Origin: Myxococcales bacterium
Lineage (GTDB): Bacteria; Myxococcota_A; Polyangia; Polyangiales; Houyiibacteriaceae
Length of the DNA: 52,076 nt
Assembly: GCA_019637115.1 (NCBI GenBank)
Contig: JAHBWH010000039.1
Span: 1-52,076, forward strand
Direction: 5' to 3'
The position numbers and the translations under genes are program-made. The notes beneath the pieces are model-generated. The model worked only from the letters and a program-made list of their open reading frames with translations, had not been told where the DNA came from and searched no databases. Shown piece by piece: positions 34,109-43,006 of this stretch (position 1 is its first letter; each line of letters starts with the position of its first letter).

Positions 34109-34564
34109 ATGAAGAAGATCTGGGTGCTGGCGTTGGCGCTCACGGCCACGTCGGCGCCGATGACGGCGCAAGAGAGCCCGCAGACCGTGCTCGGGCCTGG
34201 CCTCTATGTCTTTCAGACGCGGATCGACCATGCGACCTGCGGCGATGGTGAGCGCACGGGGTACGTGTCGTCGTATTTCGCGGCGGTCGACGGGATCCCT
34301 GGCAGCCGCACGATGCAGATGAACCTGCTGAACTCGAGCTATTGGCCCTCGTGGACGCTGACGGTGTCGCCGTCGAACGCGGTGATCGGCGAGGCGCGCA
34401 TGCGCGGGCAGACGGGGCCGAGCGCCGGGGAGTCGCGCTTCGAGCTGACCTTCGACCGCAACAAGTTCACCGGCCAAGGCACCCGCAGCTACGACGCGAC
34501 CGTCAACGGCCAGCGGCAGCGCTGCCGCATCGGCTACGACGCGCTCCTGCGCAAGCTCGACTGA
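34109..34564 (+). CDS. Secreted hypothetical protein
   Basis: The ATG at 34109 gives 151 residues with a clear signal peptide (MKKIWVLALALTATSAPMTA, then QES). The mature protein is beta-rich, with two Cys (ATCGDG, RCRIGY) and a Tyr/Ser pattern (TGYVSSYFAAVDG). No lipobox and no family recognised. Confidence 0.65.
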   Translation: MKKIWVLALALTATSAPMTAQESPQTVLGPGLYVFQTRIDHATCGDGERTGYVSSYFAAVDGIPGSRTMQMNLLNSSYWPSWTLTVSPSNAVIGEARMRGQTGPSAGESRFELTFDRNKFTGQGTRSYDATVNGQRQRCRIGYDALLRKLD

Positions 34565-34673
34565 GCTCGAGGGCGCGCGCCATGGAGCGGCGACGACCGA
34601 CCACGCTGCGCTCGACGGTGAAATGGCCGAACATGGCGTGGCCGAGAGGGGCTTTGCCGAGGAGGGGCGGGCG

Positions 34674-35861
34674 ATGACATCGACGACTGCAGGGGATTAT
34701 GAGCTGACGACGCTCCGCCGGATGGCGGAGGAGCGGAGCCCAGAGGAGATCTTGGCCGAGCGGGATCTCGTGCTGCGAAACTACCTCATCACGCTGCGCT
34801 ACCACCTGCTCACGCACCGCATGCGCGCACACATCCCGCAGGAGCTCAGCTGGGTGGCGTTCGCGACGTGGGCGTCCGCGCAGGCCGGTCGGTACATCCG
34901 GCTCGAGGCGCTCCCGCTCCCGCGAAACGGCCCGCTCGGCGCCGGCGCGTACATCACCGAGCAGGTCTCGCTGGGGAACTACATCATCTTCGAGGAGATC
35001 GCGTCGCTCTTCGATCGTTTCGCGGCGTGGGTCGAGGGCGCCGAGCCCGAGGAGCGTGCGGCGTGGGAGGCGCTGGTGCGCGCGGGCGACCACCAGGCCG
35101 TGCGCGCGATCCTCACCGAGGTGCTCTCGCTCGACCCCGCGCCGATGGACCCCGCGACCGGCCAGGGTCAGCGGCTCTTGCTCCTCGCGTTCGAGCAATA
35201 CCTCTTCGCGATGTACGACGACGACGCCGACCAGCGGGCCGAGCGGGTCTTCGCGGCGAACGGCGCGATCGGTCTTCACGAACAGTTTCGGGTCCAGGAG
35301 GTGCTCGAGCGGCTCCTCGCCCCGCGCTCGATCCAGGCGCCGCTCTACGCGCTCATGACGCCCGCGCGCGGCCTGCGACGCTGGACCAGGCCGGCGCGCC
35401 ACGCCGTCGGCCGGAAGCTCGCGCCTCACGTCGAAGCGGGGCTCGGGCCCGACCGGATGGAGGCGCTGATGACCCAGGTGACGATGGCGCGGCTCTACGC
35501 CGACCACGTCCTCGGGGGGACGGTCTCGGAGATCGTCGGCACCCTGCTGCTCCGGCTCTCGCTCCCCGACGAGGAGCTCCGACTCTCGCGCGACGTGCCT
35601 TGGAAGCGGCCGAAGGGCAAAATGTTCCCGGATTATCTCGCCACGATAGACACCGTCGATCCTGAGCTGCGCGCGCTCTTCGACGAGCTCTTCCGGTGGG
35701 ACAGGAGCCCTGACGACGTGCGCGGTAGCGCCACGCTGAGCTGGGCGCGGCTCGACGAGCGCGTGAACTTCCTCCTGGACCTCTTCCGGACCCGCCAAAC
35801 CAAGTGGATCTTGCTGAGCGATCCGATCGAGGACGAGCGGCGGCGTCGCCGCCGAGCGTGA
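34674..35861 (+). CDS. Conserved hypothetical helical protein
   Basis: The ATG at 34674 is set by a GGAGGGG ribosome site at 34661-34667; an ATG at 34623 is in frame but has none. The 395-residue protein is mostly helical, with LAERDLVLRNYLITLRYHLL and SWVAFATWASAQAGRYIRLE near the N-terminus. I associate this combination with an uncharacterised family seen in actinobacteria and myxobacteria. A basic C-terminus (EDERRRRRRA) ends the protein. No signal peptide; a few mildly hydrophobic helices could be buried rather than membrane-spanning. Confidence 0.75.
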   Translation: MTSTTAGDYELTTLRRMAEERSPEEILAERDLVLRNYLITLRYHLLTHRMRAHIPQELSWVAFATWASAQAGRYIRLEALPLPRNGPLGAGAYITEQVSLGNYIIFEEIASLFDRFAAWVEGAEPEERAAWEALVRAGDHQAVRAILTEVLSLDPAPMDPATGQGQRLLLLAFEQYLFAMYDDDADQRAERVFAANGAIGLHEQFRVQEVLERLLAPRSIQAPLYALMTPARGLRRWTRPARHAVGRKLAPHVEAGLGPDRMEALMTQVTMARLYADHVLGGTVSEIVGTLLLRLSLPDEELRLSRDVPWKRPKGKMFPDYLATIDTVDPELRALFDELFRWDRSPDDVRGSATLSWARLDERVNFLLDLFRTRQTKWILLSDPIEDERRRRRRA

Positions 35862-35880
35862 GGAGCGGGGCTGTGCTCCC

Positions 35881-36229
35881 CCCTACGACAGCGGCGTGGC
35901 CGCGGATCGGCTACGGCGTGACGAGCTCGCGCTCGAGTGCTTCGAGCGCTTCCTCGCCGACGTGCCCGAGCACTCGCGCAGGCGCGACGTGCTCGCCCGG
36001 GTCGAGGTGCTCCGCGAGGCGGTCGCCCGAGGCGCGCCGCGCTTGAGTCCGAGCTGCCGAGCCCGGGGGTCGAGGTCGAGACAGAGGCCGAAGGCCCTGC
36101 GGTGGTGCCGGAGGCTTCGCGGATGGAGTCGCGACTCGTCGAGCGAGCGCACGACGGCGAGGCGAGGCGACCGTTCGCGGACCGTTCGCGGACTGAGCGC
36201 GACTCGTCGAGCGAGTGGCGGCGCGCGCT
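35881..36229 (+). pseudogene. Degraded TPR-protein 3' fragment
   Basis: A plus-strand frame reads PYDSGVAADRLRRDELALEC then FERFLADVPEH, a clear TPR helix pair without a start codon, up to about 36045. A different frame then reads ESELPSPGVEVETEAEGPAV, which looks like the acidic tail of the same protein. A frameshift near 36040 and the missing 5' part suggest a remnant. The end holds duplicated GCGACTCGTCGAGCGAG (about 36129 and 36198). It fills the 35862-36229 gap. Confidence 0.4.
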
Positions 36230-37255
36230 TCACGGCGAGGTCGTGAGCTGCAGGTCGAAGGCGATCCGTTGGACGCCGCGCGGGAGCTCGTCGAGGTCGC
36301 GCGGCGCGTCGGGCAGCGCGCTTTCGGGCGCGAGCACGAAGAGCAAGCGCGCGGGCCCGGCCTCCGAGAGTGGTGGCTCGCCCGTCGGGACACGGAAGAT
36401 CAGCGCGCCGCCGTCGACGCGCTCCGGCGTGACGTCGAGCCGCTCGAGCGCGCGTTCGCGCACGAGCCACGCGCGGGCGTCCACCGGCGCCTCGACGCGG
36501 GTCGCGGGCCGCAGGAGCACCTCGAGCTCGCGCCCCAGCGCGTACGCGCGAGGGCCCGGGCTCGGCGGGTCGACCGTGTCGTCGCGATGCGTCGCGTCGG
36601 GAGTCGGGGCGACGAGCGCGTAGGTGGGGAGCTCGGTCCTCGTCGCGCGGGGCAAGATCCAGAGCGTCGCCGCGGCGGCCGCCGCGAGGGTGACCGCGAC
36701 GGCGGTCCACCGGCGAATGATCTTCGGACGCGGAGACGCGCCGTGCGTCGGAGCGTCGGAGCGGCGCGTCGCGCGCGCGTCGGGCTCCTCGGGGCGTAGC
36801 GGGACGACCACGGCGCCAGGCGACGCGCCTGTCGTGAGCTCGGCGTCGCGCGCGTCGCCGCGGGTCGAGCCTGTCGCGGCGACCGGGGCGCCGTGTGCAG
36901 GTACGTCGTCGCTCGAGGAACTTGTCGCGGCGACCAGGGCGCCGCGCGCGGGCGCGTCGTCGCTCGTGGAACCGGTCGTGGCGACCGCGCGCGCGGGCGC
37001 GCCGTCGCTCGTGGAACCGGTCGCGGCGACCCCGCGCGTGGGCGCGTCGTCGCTCGTGGAGCCTGCCGCGAGCTCGTCGCCATGTGTGGCGGGGTCGGAG
37101 ATCCCGAGGCGGCCCAGGATGCTCTCCGTCAGTCGCGCTTGCTCCTCGGCGCGCAAGGGGCCGAGCGTGTCCGAGGCGTCCGGGTCCATGGCCTCCTCCT
37201 CTTCTCGCAGGTGTCGACCGAGCGCGTTCAAGAGGTCGTCGTCGCGGGCGCTCAT
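36230..37255 (-). CDS. Anti-sigma-factor-like membrane protein with tandem repeats
   Basis: 341 residues. The N-terminal 60 residues are acidic and helical (DDLLNALGRHLREEEEAMDP), suitable for sigma binding. Then comes a linker of about five 15-residue repeats (TGSTSDDAPARG variants; about 36870-37080 in DNA). A single membrane helix (AVAVTLAAAAAATLWIL, about 185-202) and a 130-residue extracytoplasmic beta-rich domain follow. The ATG overlaps the stop of the ECF sigma gene (ATGA), the usual sigma/anti-sigma layout. It would hold the sigma factor at the membrane until an envelope signal arrives; no zinc-binding HxxxCxxC motif is seen. Confidence 0.75.
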   Translation of the reverse strand: MSARDDDLLNALGRHLREEEEAMDPDASDTLGPLRAEEQARLTESILGRLGISDPATHGDELAAGSTSDDAPTRGVAATGSTSDGAPARAVATTGSTSDDAPARGALVAATSSSSDDVPAHGAPVAATGSTRGDARDAELTTGASPGAVVVPLRPEEPDARATRRSDAPTHGASPRPKIIRRWTAVAVTLAAAAAATLWILPRATRTELPTYALVAPTPDATHRDDTVDPPSPGPRAYALGRELEVLLRPATRVEAPVDARAWLVRERALERLDVTPERVDGGALIFRVPTGEPPLSEAGPARLLFVLAPESALPDAPRDLDELPRGVQRIAFDLQLTTSP

Positions 37256-37884
37256 GCGATCTCTCCGGTGTGCAGCGACGAAGGGGCGAGCTCGCTCCGA
37301 ATCGCCGCGACCTCGCGGCGCAAGCGCGTGCGGAAGGTATAGAGCGCGTTCGGCGACATGGCGAAGTCCGCCGCGATCGCCTCGACGTCTTGCTCCTGCA
37401 CGTAGAGCGCGTGAAAGAGCGCGAAGCCGCGCGGGCTCAAGCGCTCGCGCAGGCGCTCGACGAGGCGCTCGAGCAGCTGGCGCGCGCCGAGCTGCCGCTC
37501 GGAGTCGACGTCGCCGCCGACGCTCGACGCGAGGAAGGCGTCATCGGTCGGCGCCTCCGCCCAGCCGCTCCGCCGGCCGCTGCGCAGGAACGCGCCAGCC
37601 TCGCGCTCCGCGACCAGGCCGACGAAGTTCGCGAGCGAGAGGCCGCGCGAGGGCTCCCAGCTCCGCAGCACGCGCCCGTCGCGGTCGAGGAGCAGCACGA
37701 AGATCTCCTGGATCAAGTCCAGGACCTCGTGCCGCTCCACCGGTCGCCCGCGCCGCGCCGCGTGGGCGGCGAGGACACGGGCGACCCGATGACGGATCAC
37801 CGGGGTCAGCCGCGTGATGAACGCGCGGCAGGCCTCGGGGTCGCGCGCGAGCACCGCGTCGACGAGGTCATGGTCACCAGTCAT
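37252..37884 (-). CDS. ECF-type RNA polymerase sigma factor
   Basis: The ATG at 37884 follows AGGAG. The 210-residue protein has a region-2-like part (HEVLDLIQEIFVLLLDRDGR...WEPSRGLSLANFVGLVA) and a region-4 helix-turn-helix (ERLSPRGFALFHALYVQEQD then IAADFAMSPNALYTFRTRLR). It lacks region 1 and 3, as expected for ECF sigmas. It is the first gene of a coupled pair with the anti-sigma protein. Confidence 0.88.
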   Translation of the reverse strand: MTGDHDLVDAVLARDPEACRAFITRLTPVIRHRVARVLAAHAARRGRPVERHEVLDLIQEIFVLLLDRDGRVLRSWEPSRGLSLANFVGLVAEREAGAFLRSGRRSGWAEAPTDDAFLASSVGGDVDSERQLGARQLLERLVERLRERLSPRGFALFHALYVQEQDVEAIAADFAMSPNALYTFRTRLRREVAAIRSELAPSSLHTGEIA

Positions 37885-37910
37885 CGCGAGCTCCTCGCGA
37901 GCCCCAATCG

Positions 37911-38657
37911 TCAGGGCGCGACCTCCACGCAGGTCCCACCGCCGGCCGGGCAGAACATCCAGCGGCCGATCGGGTAGGGCCCCGTCTCGAAGTCGTTCGT
38001 GAAGAACATGTAGAGGTCCTGGTTGAAGTCGACCGTGCCGGTCGCGGACTTCATCGTCTCGTCGCCCTCGGCGGCGAGGTCGACGTACGTGCGCGGCACG
38101 CCGTCGCCGTTCGCCGCCATCGCGTTGAGCGAGGGGAAGTCCTTCACCACGTAGGCCGAGGTGCCGTTGCTGATGAGGATCCGGCTCGCGAGCTGCAGCT
38201 CGAGCTGGAAGACGCTCGAGAACGCGCCGTCGCGCTCGCACGTCGGGCACGAGGGGATGCCGTTCGGGAGCGGGCACGGCTCGCCCGCGGTGATGTCGCG
38301 GATCGCAGACGAACGCGTGGGGTTGCTCCCCGTGGTCGTGATGGAGCCTGCCGAGGCGAGCTGTCGCGCCGTGGTCTGCGTGATCACGGTGGGGCCCGTC
38401 GGCGTGGTCGGACGCGTCGGGGTCGTGGGCGCCGTCGCTTGGCAGCGGGGGGTCGCGCAGGTCTGATCGCCCACGACCCACCAACACGACGGGAGCGGCG
38501 TGGACGGAGGGTCGGGATCGTAGGTGGGCGCCGCGAGGTCACCCGCGGCCGAGAGCGCGTACTGCCCTCCCGTCACGGAGTCTCCCTGCTCCATCACGCA
38601 CCCACCGAGGACACCCAACACGCACACGAGAGCGCGGCCGCGAGCATCGAGAGTCAT
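37911..38657 (-). CDS. Lipoprotein hypothetical
   Basis: The ATG at 38657 is preceded by GGAGG, spacing five. 248 residues; signal MTLDARGRALVCVLGVLGGC with lipobox LGGC. A Thr/Pro linker (TTPTRPTTPTGPT) separates a small N-terminal part from a domain with four Cys (EPCPLPNG, CPTCERDG, FCPAGGGTC). It lies 26 bases upstream of the sigma gene on the same strand and may share its transcript. No family recognised. Confidence 0.7.
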   Translation of the reverse strand: MTLDARGRALVCVLGVLGGCVMEQGDSVTGGQYALSAAGDLAAPTYDPDPPSTPLPSCWWVVGDQTCATPRCQATAPTTPTRPTTPTGPTVITQTTARQLASAGSITTTGSNPTRSSAIRDITAGEPCPLPNGIPSCPTCERDGAFSSVFQLELQLASRILISNGTSAYVVKDFPSLNAMAANGDGVPRTYVDLAAEGDETMKSATGTVDFNQDLYMFFTNDFETGPYPIGRWMFCPAGGGTCVEVAP

Positions 38658-38789
38658 TCCATCCTCCAGTCAGCTGATGAGCACGCGCGATCCGGAGCGC
38701 GGGATCGGCAGGCTCGACGAGGCGTTGGTCGCGAGCCCGGCAAACCTTTCACGCAACCCGCAAAAAAATCCGCGCGACCCTCGGCGTCG

Positions 38790-41700
38790 TCATGGGACGA
38801 GGAGCACGAAGGCGCTCCAGTCCAATCCTCGTTCGTCGAGATCCACGACGGCCCGGAACAGGCGACCGGCGGGATCGTTCCCCTCGCCCCCGTGGTAGGC
38901 GCGACTGAAGGCCGCGGCAAGGCGATCCTCGATCCGCTCGAGTGTCGCCACCACGTGGTCGGCGCCCGCGACGACGAACGCCTGCGCGAGCCCGACCGTC
39001 GCCACGTGGCGCGCGGGCCGGGCGCGCGCCGTGCCGCAGCCGACCAGGATCACCTCCGCGGGCACGGCGCGCGCGGCGAGCACGTCGCTGATGGTGAGCG
39101 TCGAGCGCCCCGCGAGCGAGAGGCCGCTCTCCCACCACGCCTCGCCCTCGTAGACCGCGTGGCCAGCGTAGTGCAGCAGCCTCGCGTCGCCGAGCGCGGC
39201 GAGCACCGCCTCGCGCGTGGCGCCGTGTCCGAGCAACCACGTGTCGCGTGCGGTCGTCGGCGCGCGTTCGCGGAGCCAGCGCGCCTCCTCCCGCGCGCCA
39301 CCGAGGTCGCCGCGCGGGTCGAGGACGAAGAGCCGTCCCTCTTCGCGGCGGCGCGAGGTCGCGCGGGGCAGGTCGACCACGTACGCGATCGGCTTCGTCA
39401 GGCCGAGCGGCCTTCCGCCGAGCGCCACGCGGTGCAGCTGGGCGGCGGGGCCGCCGGACGGGGCGATCACGGAGAGTCGGTCGGCCGCCGCGATCGTGTC
39501 CGCGAAGGGGCCGAGCAGCGCTTCGAGCGAAGCCGCGGCGAATTGATGCTCGGCGGGCTGCTGGTGTGCGGGCTGCTGGTGTGTGGGCTGCTGGTGTGTG
39601 GGTTGCCGGTGCGCGGGCTGCTGGTGTGCGGGCTGCTGGTGTGCGGGCTGCTGGTGTGCGGGCTGCTGGCGTGCGGGCTGGTGTGCGGGCTGCGGGTGCG
39701 CGGGCTGGTGCTCGACCTGCAGGCCGTCCGCGCCGAGCGCGAAGAGGTAGAGTTCGTCGCCGAGGGGAAAGACGCCCAAGACGAGCTCGCCCGGGCGAGG
39801 CTCGAGCGGCGCCGGAGGTTGGCGGATCGCGGGAAAGAGCGCCTCGAGCAGCGCCTCGAGGCGGCGGCGGTGCGCGCGGTGCAGCTCCTCGGCGGCGGCG
39901 AGCTCGTCCTCGGGCCGCGTCCAGGCGTCTTTCGCCGCGGCGTCCATCTCGTGGCGGAGCTCCGTGTAGGACGCGATCAGCCTCTCGCGCGCGCGCCGCT
40001 CTGCCGGGGAGAGCTCGGCGAAGGTCGAGGCGACGTGCGGGAGCGACCAGAGCAGGCGCGCCCGCGCGCGGCGGGCCGCGAGGAAGGCCTCGTCCACGCG
40101 GCCTTGCGCGACGAGCGCGCGCACGAGCAACGCGGCGCTCTCCTCGCGACCGAGCGAGAGCGAGTCCCGCCCCATGCCGAGGGAGACGGTCGCGAGCTGC
40201 AGATCGAGCTCGTCCTCGCTCTCGCGCAACGCCTCGATCGCCTCGTCCGTGCGGCCCAGCGCGAGCAGCGCCTTGGCGCGTCCAAGCGCGCCGATGGGCA
40301 GGCGCTCTCCGGCGGCGCGGAGGCGCGCGCTCAGGGTCTCGTAGACGCGGAGGGCGCTCGCGGCGTCCCCCGCGTCGAGGTGCACGCGCCCGCGCACGTC
40401 GAGGAGCGCGACCTCGAGCGCGCCGTCGCCCGCGGGGGCATCGTCGCTCGCGCGTCGGAGGAGCGCCTCGGCGCTTTGGAGGGCGCCTTGAGAGATCTCG
40501 AGGCGCGCCAGGTTGATCAGCGCGTGGGCGCGTTTGACGGGGTCGGGGCAGTCGCCGTCGAAGAGCGCCAGCGCCGCCACCAACGGGGCGCGCGCGTCGT
40601 CGGCGTGGGCGCGCCCCGCCTCGAGCGCGAGCACGCGTTGCCAGCCGAGGTTCGTCAGCACGGTCGCACGATCGCAGGGCGCGTCCGAGGGCGCGTACGC
40701 GAGCGCTTCGTCGGCCGAGGACGCCGCGTGGTCGTGGCGCCCGAGCAGGCTCAACACCCAGCTCCGGAGCTGCAGCGCGCTCGAGCGCAGATCGGCGAGG
40801 TCGAGGCGGAGGGCGCGGGCCTCGGCCTCGTCGAGCTGCCGCAGCGCGGCGCCGAGCTCCCCGAGCCGCATCGAGAGCAGCGCGCGCTGGTAGACGAGCC
40901 AGGCCGCTCCCCAAGCGTAGGGGCCGGCGTGCGGCTCGAGCTCGTCGAGGACGGCGCGCGCGCCTGCGAAGTCGCGGAGCCGTTCGCTCCGGTTGAAGGC
41001 GCGGGCGAGCCCGTCGTCGATGGCCTCGGAGAGGCGCCCGCAGGCGAGCAGCGCGGGGATCGAGGCGCCGTAGAGGGTGTCGACGTCGGCGGGCTCGTTG
41101 CGAGAGAACGCGAGCCGCGCGCGCATGCCGAGGAGGCGCGCGCCGTCGCAGGGGTCCGCGGAGGGATCGAGCGTGGCCTCCCACTCGTCGAGCGCGGCGG
41201 CGAGCGCGTCGAGCGCTCCACTTCGGCGCAGCGCGTGGAGCTCGCCGAGCCGAGGCGGCACACGTGGCGTGCTTAGCGCCAAGCGACCGAGCCCGCCGGT
41301 CGTTCGGATCTCGAGCGCCTCGGATCCGGCGGGGACGCGGACCCGAAGACGAAGGCCCCCTTCGAGCTCGACCGACGCGTGGGGCTCGAGCGCGGCGCCG
41401 TCGGCCCTCACCTCGGCCTCACGGATCGGCACGAAGAGCGTGAGCTCGCGGGCGTCGGGCTCGAGCTCGCAGACTCCCTCGCTCGGCACGCGCGCGCAGC
41501 CGGCGTGCTCGAACGCGAGCGGTGCAGCGGGGGGCGCGGCTTCGTCGCAGCCGCGCGCGCACCCGAAGAGGAGCAGTGAGAGCGCCGCGCTGCAGGCGAC
41601 GTGAGGCGACGCTCGCCGGGGGGACGCCCACGCGTTGGCAACGAGGGACCCGGTGTCTTCGGCGGGGGTCGCGGAGCGCGGCGCGCCATGGACGGACGGC

Positions 41701-41891
41701 TGTGTGCCGGGGGCGGGGTGTCGAGGGGAGGGCGCGCGACGCGAGGGTCGACGGGTGGACGGCGGCGCGACGAGGGCGACGGGGGCGCGTCGGGCGGAGG
41801 GCGCGCCACGCGAGGGTCGACGACGGAGCGCCGAGCGGCGCCCCGTCGTCGCGCAGCGCGAGAGGAGTCGCGCGTGGCCCCGCCCCTTCAC
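38790..41891 (-). CDS. Exported TPR-CHAT (caspase-like) protein
   Basis: The conserved protein begins near 41630: a hydrophobic stretch with lipobox-like LLLFGCARGC, then a beta domain, about ten TPR-type helical repeats (about 200-620 of the full frame), a His/Gln/Pro repeat and a C-terminal CHAT domain with LLHYAGHAVYEG (catalytic His) and VILVGCGTARA (catalytic Cys). CHAT proteins are caspase-like proteases or protease relatives. The start is unclear. The frame extends to a GTG at 41891 through Arg/Pro-rich low-complexity sequence, and no ATG, GTG or TTG lies in frame near the signal. A TTG at 41641 lies in another frame, just before a six-C run. A frameshift or sequencing indel there would restore a normal leader. 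It precedes the lipoprotein, sigma and anti-sigma genes on the same strand. Confidence 0.8.
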   Translation of the reverse strand: MKGRGHARLLSRCATTGRRSALRRRPSRGAPSARRAPVALVAPPSTRRPSRRAPSPRHPAPGTQPSVHGAPRSATPAEDTGSLVANAWASPRRASPHVACSAALSLLLFGCARGCDEAAPPAAPLAFEHAGCARVPSEGVCELEPDARELTLFVPIREAEVRADGAALEPHASVELEGGLRLRVRVPAGSEALEIRTTGGLGRLALSTPRVPPRLGELHALRRSGALDALAAALDEWEATLDPSADPCDGARLLGMRARLAFSRNEPADVDTLYGASIPALLACGRLSEAIDDGLARAFNRSERLRDFAGARAVLDELEPHAGPYAWGAAWLVYQRALLSMRLGELGAALRQLDEAEARALRLDLADLRSSALQLRSWVLSLLGRHDHAASSADEALAYAPSDAPCDRATVLTNLGWQRVLALEAGRAHADDARAPLVAALALFDGDCPDPVKRAHALINLARLEISQGALQSAEALLRRASDDAPAGDGALEVALLDVRGRVHLDAGDAASALRVYETLSARLRAAGERLPIGALGRAKALLALGRTDEAIEALRESEDELDLQLATVSLGMGRDSLSLGREESAALLVRALVAQGRVDEAFLAARRARARLLWSLPHVASTFAELSPAERRARERLIASYTELRHEMDAAAKDAWTRPEDELAAAEELHRAHRRRLEALLEALFPAIRQPPAPLEPRPGELVLGVFPLGDELYLFALGADGLQVEHQPAHPQPAHQPARQQPAHQQPAHQQPAHQQPAHRQPTHQQPTHQQPAHQQPAEHQFAAASLEALLGPFADTIAAADRLSVIAPSGGPAAQLHRVALGGRPLGLTKPIAYVVDLPRATSRRREEGRLFVLDPRGDLGGAREEARWLRERAPTTARDTWLLGHGATREAVLAALGDARLLHYAGHAVYEGEAWWESGLSLAGRSTLTISDVLAARAVPAEVILVGCGTARARPARHVATVGLAQAFVVAGADHVVATLERIEDRLAAAFSRAYHGGEGNDPAGRLFRAVVDLDERGLDWSAFVLLVP
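39541..39720 (-). repeat. 15-bp tandem array encoding PAHQQ repeats
   Basis: Eleven or twelve 15-bp units (plus strand GTGTGCGGGCTGCTG) encode repeated QPAHQ pentapeptides in the CHAT protein, between the TPR region and the CHAT domain. His-rich and proline-spaced, it is likely a flexible and possibly metal-binding linker. Confidence 0.92.
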
Positions 41892-42012
41892 CCGCCACTC
41901 TTAGAGCGGCGGGCGAGGGGGCTCAAGCGGCGGCGTTGGGTTCAGCGCGAGCGGCGGTCGGGCACCAACACCCGACACCCCGTGCGGTGCGTCGTGTCGT
42001 GGCGCGGGCGGC

Positions 42013-42810
42013 TCACTTCGTGCCCTTGCAGCTGAAGTAGAGCTGGTGCTGCTGGTGGTTGTTCAGGACCTCGAAGCGACGCCACCGGCGCGCGAGGAAG
42101 TAGGCGTTCGCCATCTGGACCAGCTGGCCCTGCGGCACGAACTCGTGACGGTGGGTGTGCCAGCCGGAGATGGTCTTGTAGCGCATCCGCACGGTGACCC
42201 CGCCGCCCTTCGCGTAGACCACGCCCTCCATCGTCAGGCCGCGCGCCTCGCACCAAGCGTTGCCGATGCTCGGGAAGCAGTAGAGGAAGTCTTGGTTCGG
42301 TGCGCAGTAGGTGTTCGAGAATTGATTGTAGGTGAGCGCCGAGCTCGTGGACGCGACCTCGGCGTGACCCGAGAACGAGGACGTCGGCTGGGGCTCCTCC
42401 AGGGCGTGGAGCTCGGCGAGCGGATCGGCGAAGGCCGCGAGCTCGGCGCCCAGCGCCTGGGCGCGCAGCTCGGCGTCGACGAGGGCTGCGGGGGCCGGCT
42501 CGCCGGTCAGCCGCTCGTAGAACGTGGCGACGGACTCCGCACTCTCGCGGAGCACCGCAGCGGCGGCGACCTCGACGGATGGGTGCCGCGTGACGATCAC
42601 GATCTCGCCTTCCTCGAGCTCGATGAACTCGTAGTGAGAGCCGTCGGGCGAGCGCACCTCGGCGAGCGTGAGCGCGGCGCCGTCGGAGGTCACCTCGTCC
42701 GCGTCGTCGCCGTCGAGGGAGGCCACACAACCTGCGGCGGACACCGAGAGCGCCGCCGCGAGGGGCAGCGAGATCCCACGGAGCTTCCTGATCGTTCGCA
42801 TCGTTCGCAT
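42013..42810 (-). CDS. Lipoprotein hypothetical
   Basis: The ATG at 42810 lies downstream of AAGGGACGGGA; a second ATG at 42801 is possible. 265 residues; signal LRGISLPLAAALSVSAAGC with lipobox SAAGC. The mature N-terminus is acidic (SLDGDDADEVTSDG). The C-terminal 100 residues hold four Cys (YCAPNQDFLYCFPSIGNAWC...SCKGTK) and many aromatic residues, likely one disulfide-bonded domain. No family recognised. Confidence 0.7.
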   Translation of the reverse strand: MRTMRTIRKLRGISLPLAAALSVSAAGCVASLDGDDADEVTSDGAALTLAEVRSPDGSHYEFIELEEGEIVIVTRHPSVEVAAAAVLRESAESVATFYERLTGEPAPAALVDAELRAQALGAELAAFADPLAELHALEEPQPTSSFSGHAEVASTSSALTYNQFSNTYCAPNQDFLYCFPSIGNAWCEARGLTMEGVVYAKGGGVTVRMRYKTISGWHTHRHEFVPQGQLVQMANAYFLARRWRRFEVLNNHQQHQLYFSCKGTK

Positions 42811-43006
42811 CGTTCCCGTCCCTTTCTTGGTCCGAGGGCGCGACGGCGACGCGATGAGGGGCACTCACCGTTCGCGCGTGCCCCTCGGCTGCGAGGAGGG
42901 GTTGTTCGCGAGCCGTCGGGATCTTTCACCGGGCCGGCCCTTTGCGAACTTCATTCGTCGAACATCGTGCATCCAACGGGAGCACGTCTGTGCCAATCGC
43001 TCGCCC

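Noticed and set aside
38740-38790. Terminator after the CHAT gene (ATTTTTTTGCGG on the minus strand)
   Set aside because: A seven-T run is present, but I could not find a stable stem immediately before it.
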